Shown here: positions 6,656-13,930 of the stretch, one piece after another | How the letters are laid out: the number at the start of each line of letters is the position of its first letter | Position numbering within the stretch: position 1 is the stretch's first letter | Assembly (NCBI GenBank): GCA_913048435.1 | Contig: CAJWWC010000013.1 | Span: 1 to 34,114 of the forward strand | DNA: 34,114 nt | Reading direction: 5' to 3' | From: an uncultured Flavobacteriales bacterium | Lineage (GTDB): Bacteria; Bacteroidota; Bacteroidia; Flavobacteriales; UBA7312 | Program-made: the position numbers and the translations under genes | Notes under the pieces: model-generated | What the model was told of the DNA's origin: nothing | The model's database searches: none | Seen by the model: the letters and a program-made list of their open reading frames with translations, nothing else

Positions 6656-9592
6656 ATGAAACTTTTCACCTCACTGTTAATTCTTATTTTTTCTTTCTTG
6701 TCTTTTAATTTTCAAGAAGATACACACGTTCAAAATCCGCCTTTTTACGATACAGATACCATTTGGGTAGAGCAAGTGATGTCATCACTAAACTTAGAAC
6801 AACGCATAGCACAATTATTTATGGTCGCTGCCTATTCCAATAAGGGTTTATCACATCAGCAAGAGATTGAAAATCTAATCAGTAAATACCACATCGGAGG
6901 TTTAATGTTTATGCAAGGTGGTCCATTACGACAATTGCATCTAACAAACACTTATCAATCATTAAGTAAAGTACCTTTGATGATTGCTCAAGATGCCGAA
7001 TGGGGATTATCTATGCGTATTGATAGTACTATTCGTTATCCTTGGCAAATGACTTTGGGGGCTATTCAAGATGTTAATTTAATTTATCAAATGGGATTAG
7101 ATATAGCTGAACAATGCCGAAGATTAGGAGTTCATATCAATTTTGCGCCTGTTGTTGACGTCAATTCTAATCCTAAGAACCCCATAATAAATAATCGTTC
7201 CTTTGGAGAAAACCCATTACGTGTTGCTCAACAGTCTATTGCATATATGCAAGGTCTACAAGATGGTAATGTAATGGCATGTGCCAAACATTTTCCCGGT
7301 CATGGAGATACCGATTCAGATTCTCATAAAACATTACCTACTATTAATCATTCTTACGAAAAATTAGATACGGTGGACTTAATTCCATTTAAAACTTTAT
7401 TTGACAAAGGACTTGGTAGTGTTATGGTAGCACATTTACACATTCCCGCTATAGATGATACTGACTCTTTAGCTTCGACCTTATCTTCTAAAGTAGTTAG
7501 GGACTTATTGAAGGATAAATTAGCATTTAAAGGCCTAGTATTTACAGATGCACTGAATATGAAAGGGGTTAGTCAATTTTATAATCCTGGTGAGTTGGAT
7601 TTGAAAGCACTTTTAGCTGGAAACGATGTCTTACTTTTTGCTGAAGATGTACCCAAAGCTATTCAAAAAATTAAAGAAGCTATTATCAATAGAGCTATTA
7701 GTGAAGAGGAAATTAATAGCAGTTGTAGAAAAATTTTAATGACAAAAAAATGGCTTGGATTGGATGAAAAGGTATACCTTGACGCAAGTAATTTAATACA
7801 AGATTTGAATATTAAAAGGTATGAAGTATTAAATCGAAAGTTAGTAGAAAAGTCTATGACTCTCTTACAGAATACTGATGATCTACTGCCTTTAAAAAGA
7901 TTAGACACCCTGAATATTGCACTTGTTTCAATTGGAGAACAGTCTAATCAATTTCAACAAACATTGTCAAATTATGCACCTATAAAGACGTTTCATCTTA
8001 GCGAGCAACACAGTGATAAAGAAAGAAAAAATATGTTGGATTCATTAGTTCAATATAATCTAGTATTTGCTAGTGTTCATAAATCCAATAAACACGCTTG
8101 GAAATCTTACCATATTCATGAAGATACGGATTTATTTTTACAAACTTTAGCTCTTCAGTCAAAAGTAGTTTTAAGTATTTTTGCAAACCCATATTCTATT
8201 AGTGATTTACTGATGACTTATTCTTTTGACGGCTTACTTTTGGCTTATCAAAATTCGAGAGACGCTCAATTTTATGCTGCTCAGCTTATATTTGGGGGAA
8301 TAGGAGCAGATGCCACTTTACCAGTTTCTAACAAACATTTTAAGGAAGGATTTGGATTAATAACTAAACCCTCACGTTTAAAATATGATTTTCCTGAAAG
8401 TTTGGGTATAGATAGTAAGTTACTAGCAGATATAGATAGTATAGCTTTAGATGCAATTGAAAAAGAAGCTACTCCAGGTTGTCAAATCTTAGCTATCAAG
8501 GATGGTGTAGTATTTTATAATAAAAGCTATGGACACCATACTTATAAGAAAAATAAGCCAGTAGAGAATTCGGATATTTATGATTTAGCCTCATTAACGA
8601 AAATAATTGCCTCTGTTCCTGCATTGATGCATTTGGAAGAAAATGGACAAATTCATTTGGATAGTTCTTTACAACATTTTATTAGTCTATCTGATACATC
8701 CAACAAGAAAAACCTAACTGTACGAGAAATTCTAGCCCATCAATCTGGACTATTATCTTGGATACCATTTTACAAGCAAACATTAGAGGAGAATGGGTCC
8801 TTACGTGACACTTTGTATAGCAAAGTATATTCGGATGTATTTTCTGTAAAAGTAGCTGATGGTATCTTTTTACATAATACCTATCCAGACAGTATTATGG
8901 CTCGAATATTAGGTACGAAACTCAAGCCTAAAATATACAAATACAGCGATATAGGCTTTTATATTTTTAAAGATATTATTGAGAATAAAACTAACTTAGC
9001 CTTTCAAGATTTTGTAATTAAACAATTTTACAGTCCATTGGGTTTAAAAACTATGGGTTTTTTGCCCAAAAATCGATTCGACAGCAGTCGTGTCGTACCT
9101 ACCGAATTTGACTATTATTTTAGAAGTCAGCTTTTGCAAGGCGATGTGCATGATATGGGTGCTGCCATGCTAGGAGGCGTAGGTGGTCATGCGGGGCTTT
9201 TCTCAAATGCTAACGACTTAGGAGTTTTCATGCAAATGCTACTTCAAAAAGGATACTACGGAGGAGAACGCTATTTCCAAAATTACACCGTCAATCAATT
9301 TACTAAATGTCAGTTTTGTAAGGACGAAAATAGAAGAGGTGCTGGTTTTGATAAAGCCGTTTTAGAAGGTCAAGAAGGTGGCCCAGCTTGTGATTGTTCC
9401 CCTTCTACTAATGCCTTTGGGCACAGCGGCTTTACGGGTACTTTAGTATGGGCTGACCCTGATGAACAATTTGTTTATGTATTTTTGTCCAATAGAATAC
9501 ATCCAACTTCAGAAAACAAAAAATTGTTAGAAATGGACGTGAGGACTAAAATTATGCAAGTGTTTTATGATGCAATAAGAACCGTTAATTGA
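6656..9592 (+). CDS. Secreted glycoside hydrolase family 3 / serine beta-lactamase-fold fusion
   Basis: 978-residue exported two-enzyme protein. A signal peptide (about 1-18) precedes a GH3 beta-N-acetylhexosaminidase (NagZ-like) domain with the diagnostic KHFPGHGDTD at 211-220 and nucleophile Asp298 in FTDALNMKG. A GH3 C-terminal-like region covers about 390-570. From about 600 to the end is a class C beta-lactamase/PBP4-like serine hydrolase with Ser646-x-x-Lys649 (SLTK), Tyr763-Ser-Asp and His923-Ser-Gly in place of the KTG triad. Both catalytic sets look intact. The fusion is a recurrent Bacteroidota architecture and suggests turnover of N-acetylglucosamine/muropeptide material in the periplasm. 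Its TGA overlaps the bshA ATG by one base, so translation is likely coupled. Confidence 0.9.
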   Translation: MKLFTSLLILIFSFLSFNFQEDTHVQNPPFYDTDTIWVEQVMSSLNLEQRIAQLFMVAAYSNKGLSHQQEIENLISKYHIGGLMFMQGGPLRQLHLTNTYQSLSKVPLMIAQDAEWGLSMRIDSTIRYPWQMTLGAIQDVNLIYQMGLDIAEQCRRLGVHINFAPVVDVNSNPKNPIINNRSFGENPLRVAQQSIAYMQGLQDGNVMACAKHFPGHGDTDSDSHKTLPTINHSYEKLDTVDLIPFKTLFDKGLGSVMVAHLHIPAIDDTDSLASTLSSKVVRDLLKDKLAFKGLVFTDALNMKGVSQFYNPGELDLKALLAGNDVLLFAEDVPKAIQKIKEAIINRAISEEEINSSCRKILMTKKWLGLDEKVYLDASNLIQDLNIKRYEVLNRKLVEKSMTLLQNTDDLLPLKRLDTLNIALVSIGEQSNQFQQTLSNYAPIKTFHLSEQHSDKERKNMLDSLVQYNLVFASVHKSNKHAWKSYHIHEDTDLFLQTLALQSKVVLSIFANPYSISDLLMTYSFDGLLLAYQNSRDAQFYAAQLIFGGIGADATLPVSNKHFKEGFGLITKPSRLKYDFPESLGIDSKLLADIDSIALDAIEKEATPGCQILAIKDGVVFYNKSYGHHTYKKNKPVENSDIYDLASLTKIIASVPALMHLEENGQIHLDSSLQHFISLSDTSNKKNLTVREILAHQSGLLSWIPFYKQTLEENGSLRDTLYSKVYSDVFSVKVADGIFLHNTYPDSIMARILGTKLKPKIYKYSDIGFYIFKDIIENKTNLAFQDFVIKQFYSPLGLKTMGFLPKNRFDSSRVVPTEFDYYFRSQLLQGDVHDMGAAMLGGVGGHAGLFSNANDLGVFMQMLLQKGYYGGERYFQNYTVNQFTKCQFCKDENRRGAGFDKAVLEGQEGGPACDCSPSTNAFGHSGFTGTLVWADPDEQFVYVFLSNRIHPTSENKKLLEMDVRTKIMQVFYDAIRTVN

Positions 9593-10728
9593 TGCACAAA
9601 TCCTTAAAAATAGGTTTAGTTTGTTACCCTACCTTTGGTGGTAGCGGTATTGTCGCTACTGAACTAGGAAAAGCCTTGGCTGAAAAAGGGCATGAAATAC
9701 ACTTCATTACATACAGTAAGCCTGTTCGCATGGATTGGTTTACTAAAAATATGTTTTATCATGAAGTATCTGTATCTGACTATCCACTATTTGAATACGC
9801 TCCTTACGAATTGTTACTTTCAAGTAAATTGGTAGATGTTGCTATCAATCAGAAGTTAGATATTTTGCATGTGCATTATGCCATACCACACGCTTCGGCA
9901 GCCTTTTCTGCCCAGCAAATATTGAAAACTAGAAATATAGATTTACCATTTATTACCACTTTACACGGTACAGATATTACTTTGTTGGGCAAGGACAAAT
10001 CTTTTCAGCCAGTCATAGAATTTGCCATAAATCAATCCGATGCAGTGACGGCTGTTTCGGAAAGTTTAAAAAAGGATACCTATCAATTTTTTGACATCAA
10101 GAAAAATATAGAAGTCATTCCTAATTTCATTGACCCTAGTTTATATCGTTTTGGTGAAGATATTAAATTGAGAGCTCAGTTTGCTGAAAAGAATGAAGTT
10201 ATTATCACTCATATTTCTAACTTTAGAAAAGTAAAACGGGTTGACGATGTAATTCGTATTTTTGAAGGTGTACTAAAGCAATTATCTGCCAAGCTGTTAA
10301 TGGTTGGAGATGGTCCTGAATTGCATCATGTTAAAAATTTAGCTAGAGAACTAAATATTTCTGATAAGGTTTTCTTTTTGGGTAAATCCAAGCGTATAGA
10401 ACAGATTACAAGCATATCGGACGTTTTTCTTTTACCTTCAGAAACAGAAAGTTTTGGTTTGGTTGCTCTTGAGGCTATGGCATCAGGAGTAGCGGTAGTA
10501 TCTTCCAATGTCGGTGGTTTGCCAGAGGTAAACAAAGATGGTGTAACAGGTTTTTTAAATGAAGTAGGGGATGTTGAGGGCATGATAACTAGCGTGTTGA
10601 CTATCCTAGAAGATAAAGACACTCTAACACGTTTCAAAACCAACGCTAAAGATCATTCTAAAAACTTCGATTTTAACAAGATAGTGCCAGTATATGAGAA
10701 TTTATACCTTTCTCTAGTGAAGCATTAA
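9592..10728 (+). CDS. bshA: N-acetyl-alpha-D-glucosaminyl L-malate synthase (bacillithiol step 1)
   Basis: 378-residue cytoplasmic GT4 glycosyltransferase joining UDP-N-acetylglucosamine to L-malate, the first step of bacillithiol synthesis. I take ATG at 9592, which overlaps the TGA of the upstream hydrolase, over the TTG at 9589. Family marks: CYPTFGGSGIVATELG at 11-26, HVHYAIPHASAA, TTLHGTDITLLG, VSESLK, IPNFIDP and the GT-B EX7E motif Glu286-Glu294 in ETESFGLVALEAMASG, followed by SSNVGGLPE. These closely follow known BshA proteins. bshB and bshC are not in the window. The stop codon overlaps the convergent SUI1-like gene inside a shared TTAA (10725-10728). Confidence 0.93.
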   Translation: MHKSLKIGLVCYPTFGGSGIVATELGKALAEKGHEIHFITYSKPVRMDWFTKNMFYHEVSVSDYPLFEYAPYELLLSSKLVDVAINQKLDILHVHYAIPHASAAFSAQQILKTRNIDLPFITTLHGTDITLLGKDKSFQPVIEFAINQSDAVTAVSESLKKDTYQFFDIKKNIEVIPNFIDPSLYRFGEDIKLRAQFAEKNEVIITHISNFRKVKRVDDVIRIFEGVLKQLSAKLLMVGDGPELHHVKNLARELNISDKVFFLGKSKRIEQITSISDVFLLPSETESFGLVALEAMASGVAVVSSNVGGLPEVNKDGVTGFLNEVGDVEGMITSVLTILEDKDTLTRFKTNAKDHSKNFDFNKIVPVYENLYLSLVKH

Positions 10729-11063
10729 CCCCCCACACGTTTACAGTGATAGCCTTTCTTTTGCAGTAGTTCCATTACTTTATCTCTATTATTTCCTTGA
10801 ATGATAATTTCTCCATTTTTGGTGCTACCACCAACACCACATGCCGATTTTAGAGCTTTTTCTAAGTCTTTCAAGTCACTCTCTTGACCTACAAAACCTT
10901 TGACGATAGTGGCGACTTTTCCTCCTCTATTTTTTTTATCAATACATACTTCCAAGCGTTGATTTTCAATAGCTATTATTTCTTTTTCGCTTTCGTATTG
11001 GTACTCAAAATTGGAATTAGTAGAATAAATAATACCAATTTTATTTTTTTTCTTTTTAGCCAT
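10725..11063 (-). CDS. SUI1/eIF1-like translation factor (YciH family)
   Basis: 112-residue soluble protein with a lysine-rich N-terminus (MAKKKKNK) and the eIF1/SUI1 fold: RGGKVATIVKGF at 46-57 and GVGGSTKNGEIIIQG at 76-90, ending in the basic helix MELLQKKGYHCKRVGG. eIF1 tunes start-codon selection in eukaryotes; the bacterial relatives are thought to touch initiation fidelity, with limited functional data. It is the last gene of a minus-strand run: its start overlaps the end of the lipid kinase by 8 nt, and its stop shares TTAA with convergent bshA. Family assignment is secure, role less so. Confidence 0.87.
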   Translation of the reverse strand: MAKKKKNKIGIIYSTNSNFEYQYESEKEIIAIENQRLEVCIDKKNRGGKVATIVKGFVGQESDLKDLEKALKSACGVGGSTKNGEIIIQGNNRDKVMELLQKKGYHCKRVGG

Positions 11064-11928
11064 AAGGAATAAAAACTTTTAATGTTTTTGGATGAGTATC
11101 TATGTGTATTTTTTGGCCAAGGTCGTGCCATTCACCATCGAGGTGACTCTGACCATTTTGACATCTTATTGTTATACTTTTGGTTTTGATGATAGTCATG
11201 TATTTAGACTTGTGTATTTTGCCTGTAAATAGGCGATATAACAATACAGGGACTAGATATCGTCTAAAGTCTTTCAAGACACAGATTTCTGTTAAACCGT
11301 CCTCTACTTTACTTTCAGGCGATATCTGAGCACCATTTCCAAACTGAGTCGCATTTGCCCATGAAATGATGACTGCATTATACACTTCTATTTTACTATC
11401 GTATTCTAAGGTGTAATCTTGAGCTGGGTAGTTGGCACACTCACGCAGGACCAATTTGATGTAAGATGAAAAGCCCCTTATTTTAGTAGTGGCAAAAAGA
11501 TAAGCGATATGAGCATCGAAGCCAACACCAGAAACGTTAAAAAAAGGTAGTCCATTGGCCGTACAGCTATCTATGGTTTTGAAATCTGAAATATTAAGTT
11601 GTTTAATGGCTTTGTCAATATCCCTTTCCATACCAAAATGAAAAGCAAAACCATTCCCAGAACCACAAGGCAGTACAGCTAAAGCCGTTTGACTTCCTAA
11701 TATTCCCTTTGCACACTCATGCATAGTGCCATCGCCACCAACAGCTACTACTATATCTATATTCTCCTGAGCTGCATTTTGCGCTAATTCTGTGGCATGT
11801 TTTGCTCCTTCTGTATAGAAATAGTCAAAATCAAATTTGTTCAAATCAAGATTTTTTTTAATACACTTTTCTATTCCTTTGTGTTGGCCTTTGCCAGAGA
11901 TGGGATTGATAATAAATCTAATTTTCAT
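11056..11928 (-). CDS. Diacylglycerol kinase-family lipid kinase (YegS/DgkB/sphingosine kinase-like)
   Basis: 290-residue cytoplasmic, membrane-associating kinase with a DAGK catalytic domain. Visible motifs are INPISGKG (7-14), the nucleotide loop VGGDGTMHEC (63-72) and LPCGSGNGFAFHFGM (86-100); the C-terminal beta-sandwich ends with SHLDGEWHDLG. The GSGNG form differs from the GTGNDFA of DgkB/YegS and recalls sphingosine-kinase-type loops, so the substrate may be diacylglycerol or a sphingoid base; Bacteroidota often make sphingolipids. Its ATG lies 11 nt inside the end of the LtaS-like gene, implying tight co-expression with that head-group-transferase-like enzyme. Confidence 0.85.
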   Translation of the reverse strand: MKIRFIINPISGKGQHKGIEKCIKKNLDLNKFDFDYFYTEGAKHATELAQNAAQENIDIVVAVGGDGTMHECAKGILGSQTALAVLPCGSGNGFAFHFGMERDIDKAIKQLNISDFKTIDSCTANGLPFFNVSGVGFDAHIAYLFATTKIRGFSSYIKLVLRECANYPAQDYTLEYDSKIEVYNAVIISWANATQFGNGAQISPESKVEDGLTEICVLKDFRRYLVPVLLYRLFTGKIHKSKYMTIIKTKSITIRCQNGQSHLDGEWHDLGQKIHIDTHPKTLKVFIPYG

Positions 11929-13741
11929 TTACCCTCATTTGGTTAGTAATCATAGAGTTATTAAAGCCTTGTTTTATAGCTTTTAACTGATTAACAAGAG
12001 TAGGAGAATTGGATATACTTTCTTTCATACTTTTATCCTTGAAGGTGGTGTAGACTTCGTCTTTATTTATCAGAAATCCGTCTTGTGTTATCATCAGGTA
12101 TTCGTTTTTTAGAAAGGATATAGCCAAATCTTGTCCCTGTAATATTGATTTACCAAAGCTAAAAAATTCTTGATCATACCCAATCAAGTCCATTATGGTG
12201 GGTAAGATATCAATGTGTTGGCTAGTATTTTTAACTAAACCTTTTAGTGTGCTATCGCTTTTCCAAAATAGCATTGGTACAGAATATCTACCGATTTTAT
12301 TTTTGTAAGTTAGTTTGTTAGAAAGTGGCGAAGTATGGTCGGCAGTGATGACAAATAAGGTGTTATCGAACCAATCCATCCGTTGGGCAGTTTGGAAAAA
12401 TGTTCTTAGAGCATTATCGGAATAGGCTATACTTTCGTGTATATCCAATTCTCCTTTAGAAAATTGGTCTTCATATTCTGCTGGTATGTGATATGGTGGG
12501 TGAGAAGTTAGGGAGAAAAAGACGCTTAGAAATGGCTTCTCAATCGTATTTAATTGCTCAGCAAAATAGTAAAAAAAAGGTTCGTCATATATACCCCAAT
12601 GTTTATCGTAATGTCTATCGTTATTGAATTCTTCTCTACCGTGATAGTCGGCAAATCCAGCTTTTTTAGAATATTCATAAAAACCCATAGTACCCTTTTT
12701 TCCGCCGTGAAAAAAGGATGTATGATAGTCTTCTTTTGACAAGATTGACGCTATACTAGTGTAGTTGTTATTGGCATAGGATGATGTAATGAATGGCTCT
12801 GTCATTAGTGATGGTATAGAGGCAGTAATAGCAGGTAATGCTTCTATGGAACGTACACCATTGGCATAGGCATTTTGTGCGACCAATCCTGTGGACATTA
12901 AGGTATCTAGAAAAGGGGTATAGCCTTGACCGTCATTATAATAGCCTACAAATTCTTTAGAGAAACTCTCTAAGATGATGATAACGACATTTTGCTTTCT
13001 GAATCCATCGGATTCGTAACGGTGAAGGGTATTGTAATAATTATTTAGGTCGTTATTAAAGTAAGTATAAGCTTGCAAGTTATTTTGTTGGTAAGAATGT
13101 ATAATTGTAAAAGGCGTATTCAACACTAAATCGGACTCGTTACAAGAAGAAAGTAAACCAGCATTGATGGTTTTGATGGGTTTGAGTTGAGTACCTCCTC
13201 TTAAGCCCAATACGATACTACCAACAAGAAAAACAAGGAGTAGTAGGTCAATGCGTTTACGTTGAATGGCTTTGGGAAGCTTTTGTGTATAACACAACAG
13301 CAGCATTTGGGCGATGAATAACAAAGTTATGGGCCAGTATTCTGATATATACTTGAGGTAAACACCAAAAAAATCATCTTTGGTGATGAAGCTAAAAAAG
13401 TCTATAGTACTACGTTTGAGGTTAAAAGCATAAAAGACAATATCGATGTTGTTAAGTAGTATAAAGGGCGTATTGACTAGAATAAAAACACCACTTAGAA
13501 AACGATTGTAAATCTTAGATTGGGGTAATATATAGTGAATAATGAATAACAACACAAAGGGTAGGTTGATATACAAGATGGCCGATATATCGAAGCGAAC
13601 ACCCTCTAGCAATGCTAAAAATAGATTACTTACTTCACTATCAGAAAAATTATATAAATAAAATACTAACCGACTTAAGCTATATATTAGACATAAGATT
13701 AAGACCTTTTTTAGAAAAGTAAGTAAGTGAGAAATACTCAT
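11918..13741 (-). CDS. LTA synthase-family membrane sulfatase (phospho-head-group transferase-like)
   Basis: 607-residue inner-membrane protein: five predicted membrane helices in the first about 182 residues, then a periplasmic alkaline-phosphatase/sulfatase domain. Metal-site residues align with LtaS: Glu258 (LESFSKEF), nucleophile Ser298 (GVRSIEALPAI; LtaS has Thr), His414 (SHPPY) and Asp468-His469 (TADHTSPLS). The LtaS FWNR pocket segment is replaced by GTMGFYEY, so glycerol-phosphate transfer from phosphatidylglycerol is not assured. Phosphoethanolamine or another head group could be moved to a glycan or lipid. Gram-negative Bacteroidota have no lipoteichoic acid, so I withhold ltaS. It overlaps the lipid kinase by 11 nt and begins 3 nt after the Cys-rich peptide gene. 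Confidence 0.85.
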   Translation of the reverse strand: MSISHLLTFLKKVLILCLIYSLSRLVFYLYNFSDSEVSNLFLALLEGVRFDISAILYINLPFVLLFIIHYILPQSKIYNRFLSGVFILVNTPFILLNNIDIVFYAFNLKRSTIDFFSFITKDDFFGVYLKYISEYWPITLLFIAQMLLLCYTQKLPKAIQRKRIDLLLLVFLVGSIVLGLRGGTQLKPIKTINAGLLSSCNESDLVLNTPFTIIHSYQQNNLQAYTYFNNDLNNYYNTLHRYESDGFRKQNVVIIILESFSKEFVGYYNDGQGYTPFLDTLMSTGLVAQNAYANGVRSIEALPAITASIPSLMTEPFITSSYANNNYTSIASILSKEDYHTSFFHGGKKGTMGFYEYSKKAGFADYHGREEFNNDRHYDKHWGIYDEPFFYYFAEQLNTIEKPFLSVFFSLTSHPPYHIPAEYEDQFSKGELDIHESIAYSDNALRTFFQTAQRMDWFDNTLFVITADHTSPLSNKLTYKNKIGRYSVPMLFWKSDSTLKGLVKNTSQHIDILPTIMDLIGYDQEFFSFGKSILQGQDLAISFLKNEYLMITQDGFLINKDEVYTTFKDKSMKESISNSPTLVNQLKAIKQGFNNSMITNQMRVNEN

Positions 13742-13744
13742 AAT

Positions 13745-13861
13745 TTATTCACAATTACAACTATCGTAGCCACAATTGGATTTAGGCTTTAGCAAGGTTT
13801 TAATCAGATAAAATACAGCTGAAAACACTAAAAGTATTATAATGATATTTTCCCAATTCAT
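13745..13861 (-). CDS. FeoB-associated Cys-rich membrane peptide
   Basis: A 38-residue small protein: MNWENIIIILLVFSAVFYLI gives one membrane helix (about 5-20), followed by a basic hinge (KTLLKPK) and a cysteine-rich tail CGYDSCNC with Cys30, Cys35 and Cys37. This layout matches the FeoB-associated Cys-rich membrane protein family, usually encoded right after feoB and thought to help ferrous iron uptake. Here there is no feoA or feoB. Instead the peptide gene ends 3 nt before the ATG of the LtaS-like sulfatase and probably leads that operon. ATG at 13861 is the only reasonable start. Confidence 0.72.
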   Translation of the reverse strand: MNWENIIIILLVFSAVFYLIKTLLKPKSNCGYDSCNCE

Positions 13862-13930
13862 TGCTTAAAATTTATTGCACAAAGTAACGAATTATTCTAT
13901 TTTTACTAGCTTAATTAAGTAATAAAGTTT

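Noticed and set aside
10326-10643. 105-codon open frame antisense to bshA
   Set aside because: It is opposite the conserved EX7E region of bshA, and the predicted peptide has no recognisable domain or start context.
11918-13741. True lipoteichoic acid synthase
   Set aside because: The organism appears Gram-negative, and the glycerol-phosphate pocket segment of LtaS is not conserved, so only family membership is claimed.
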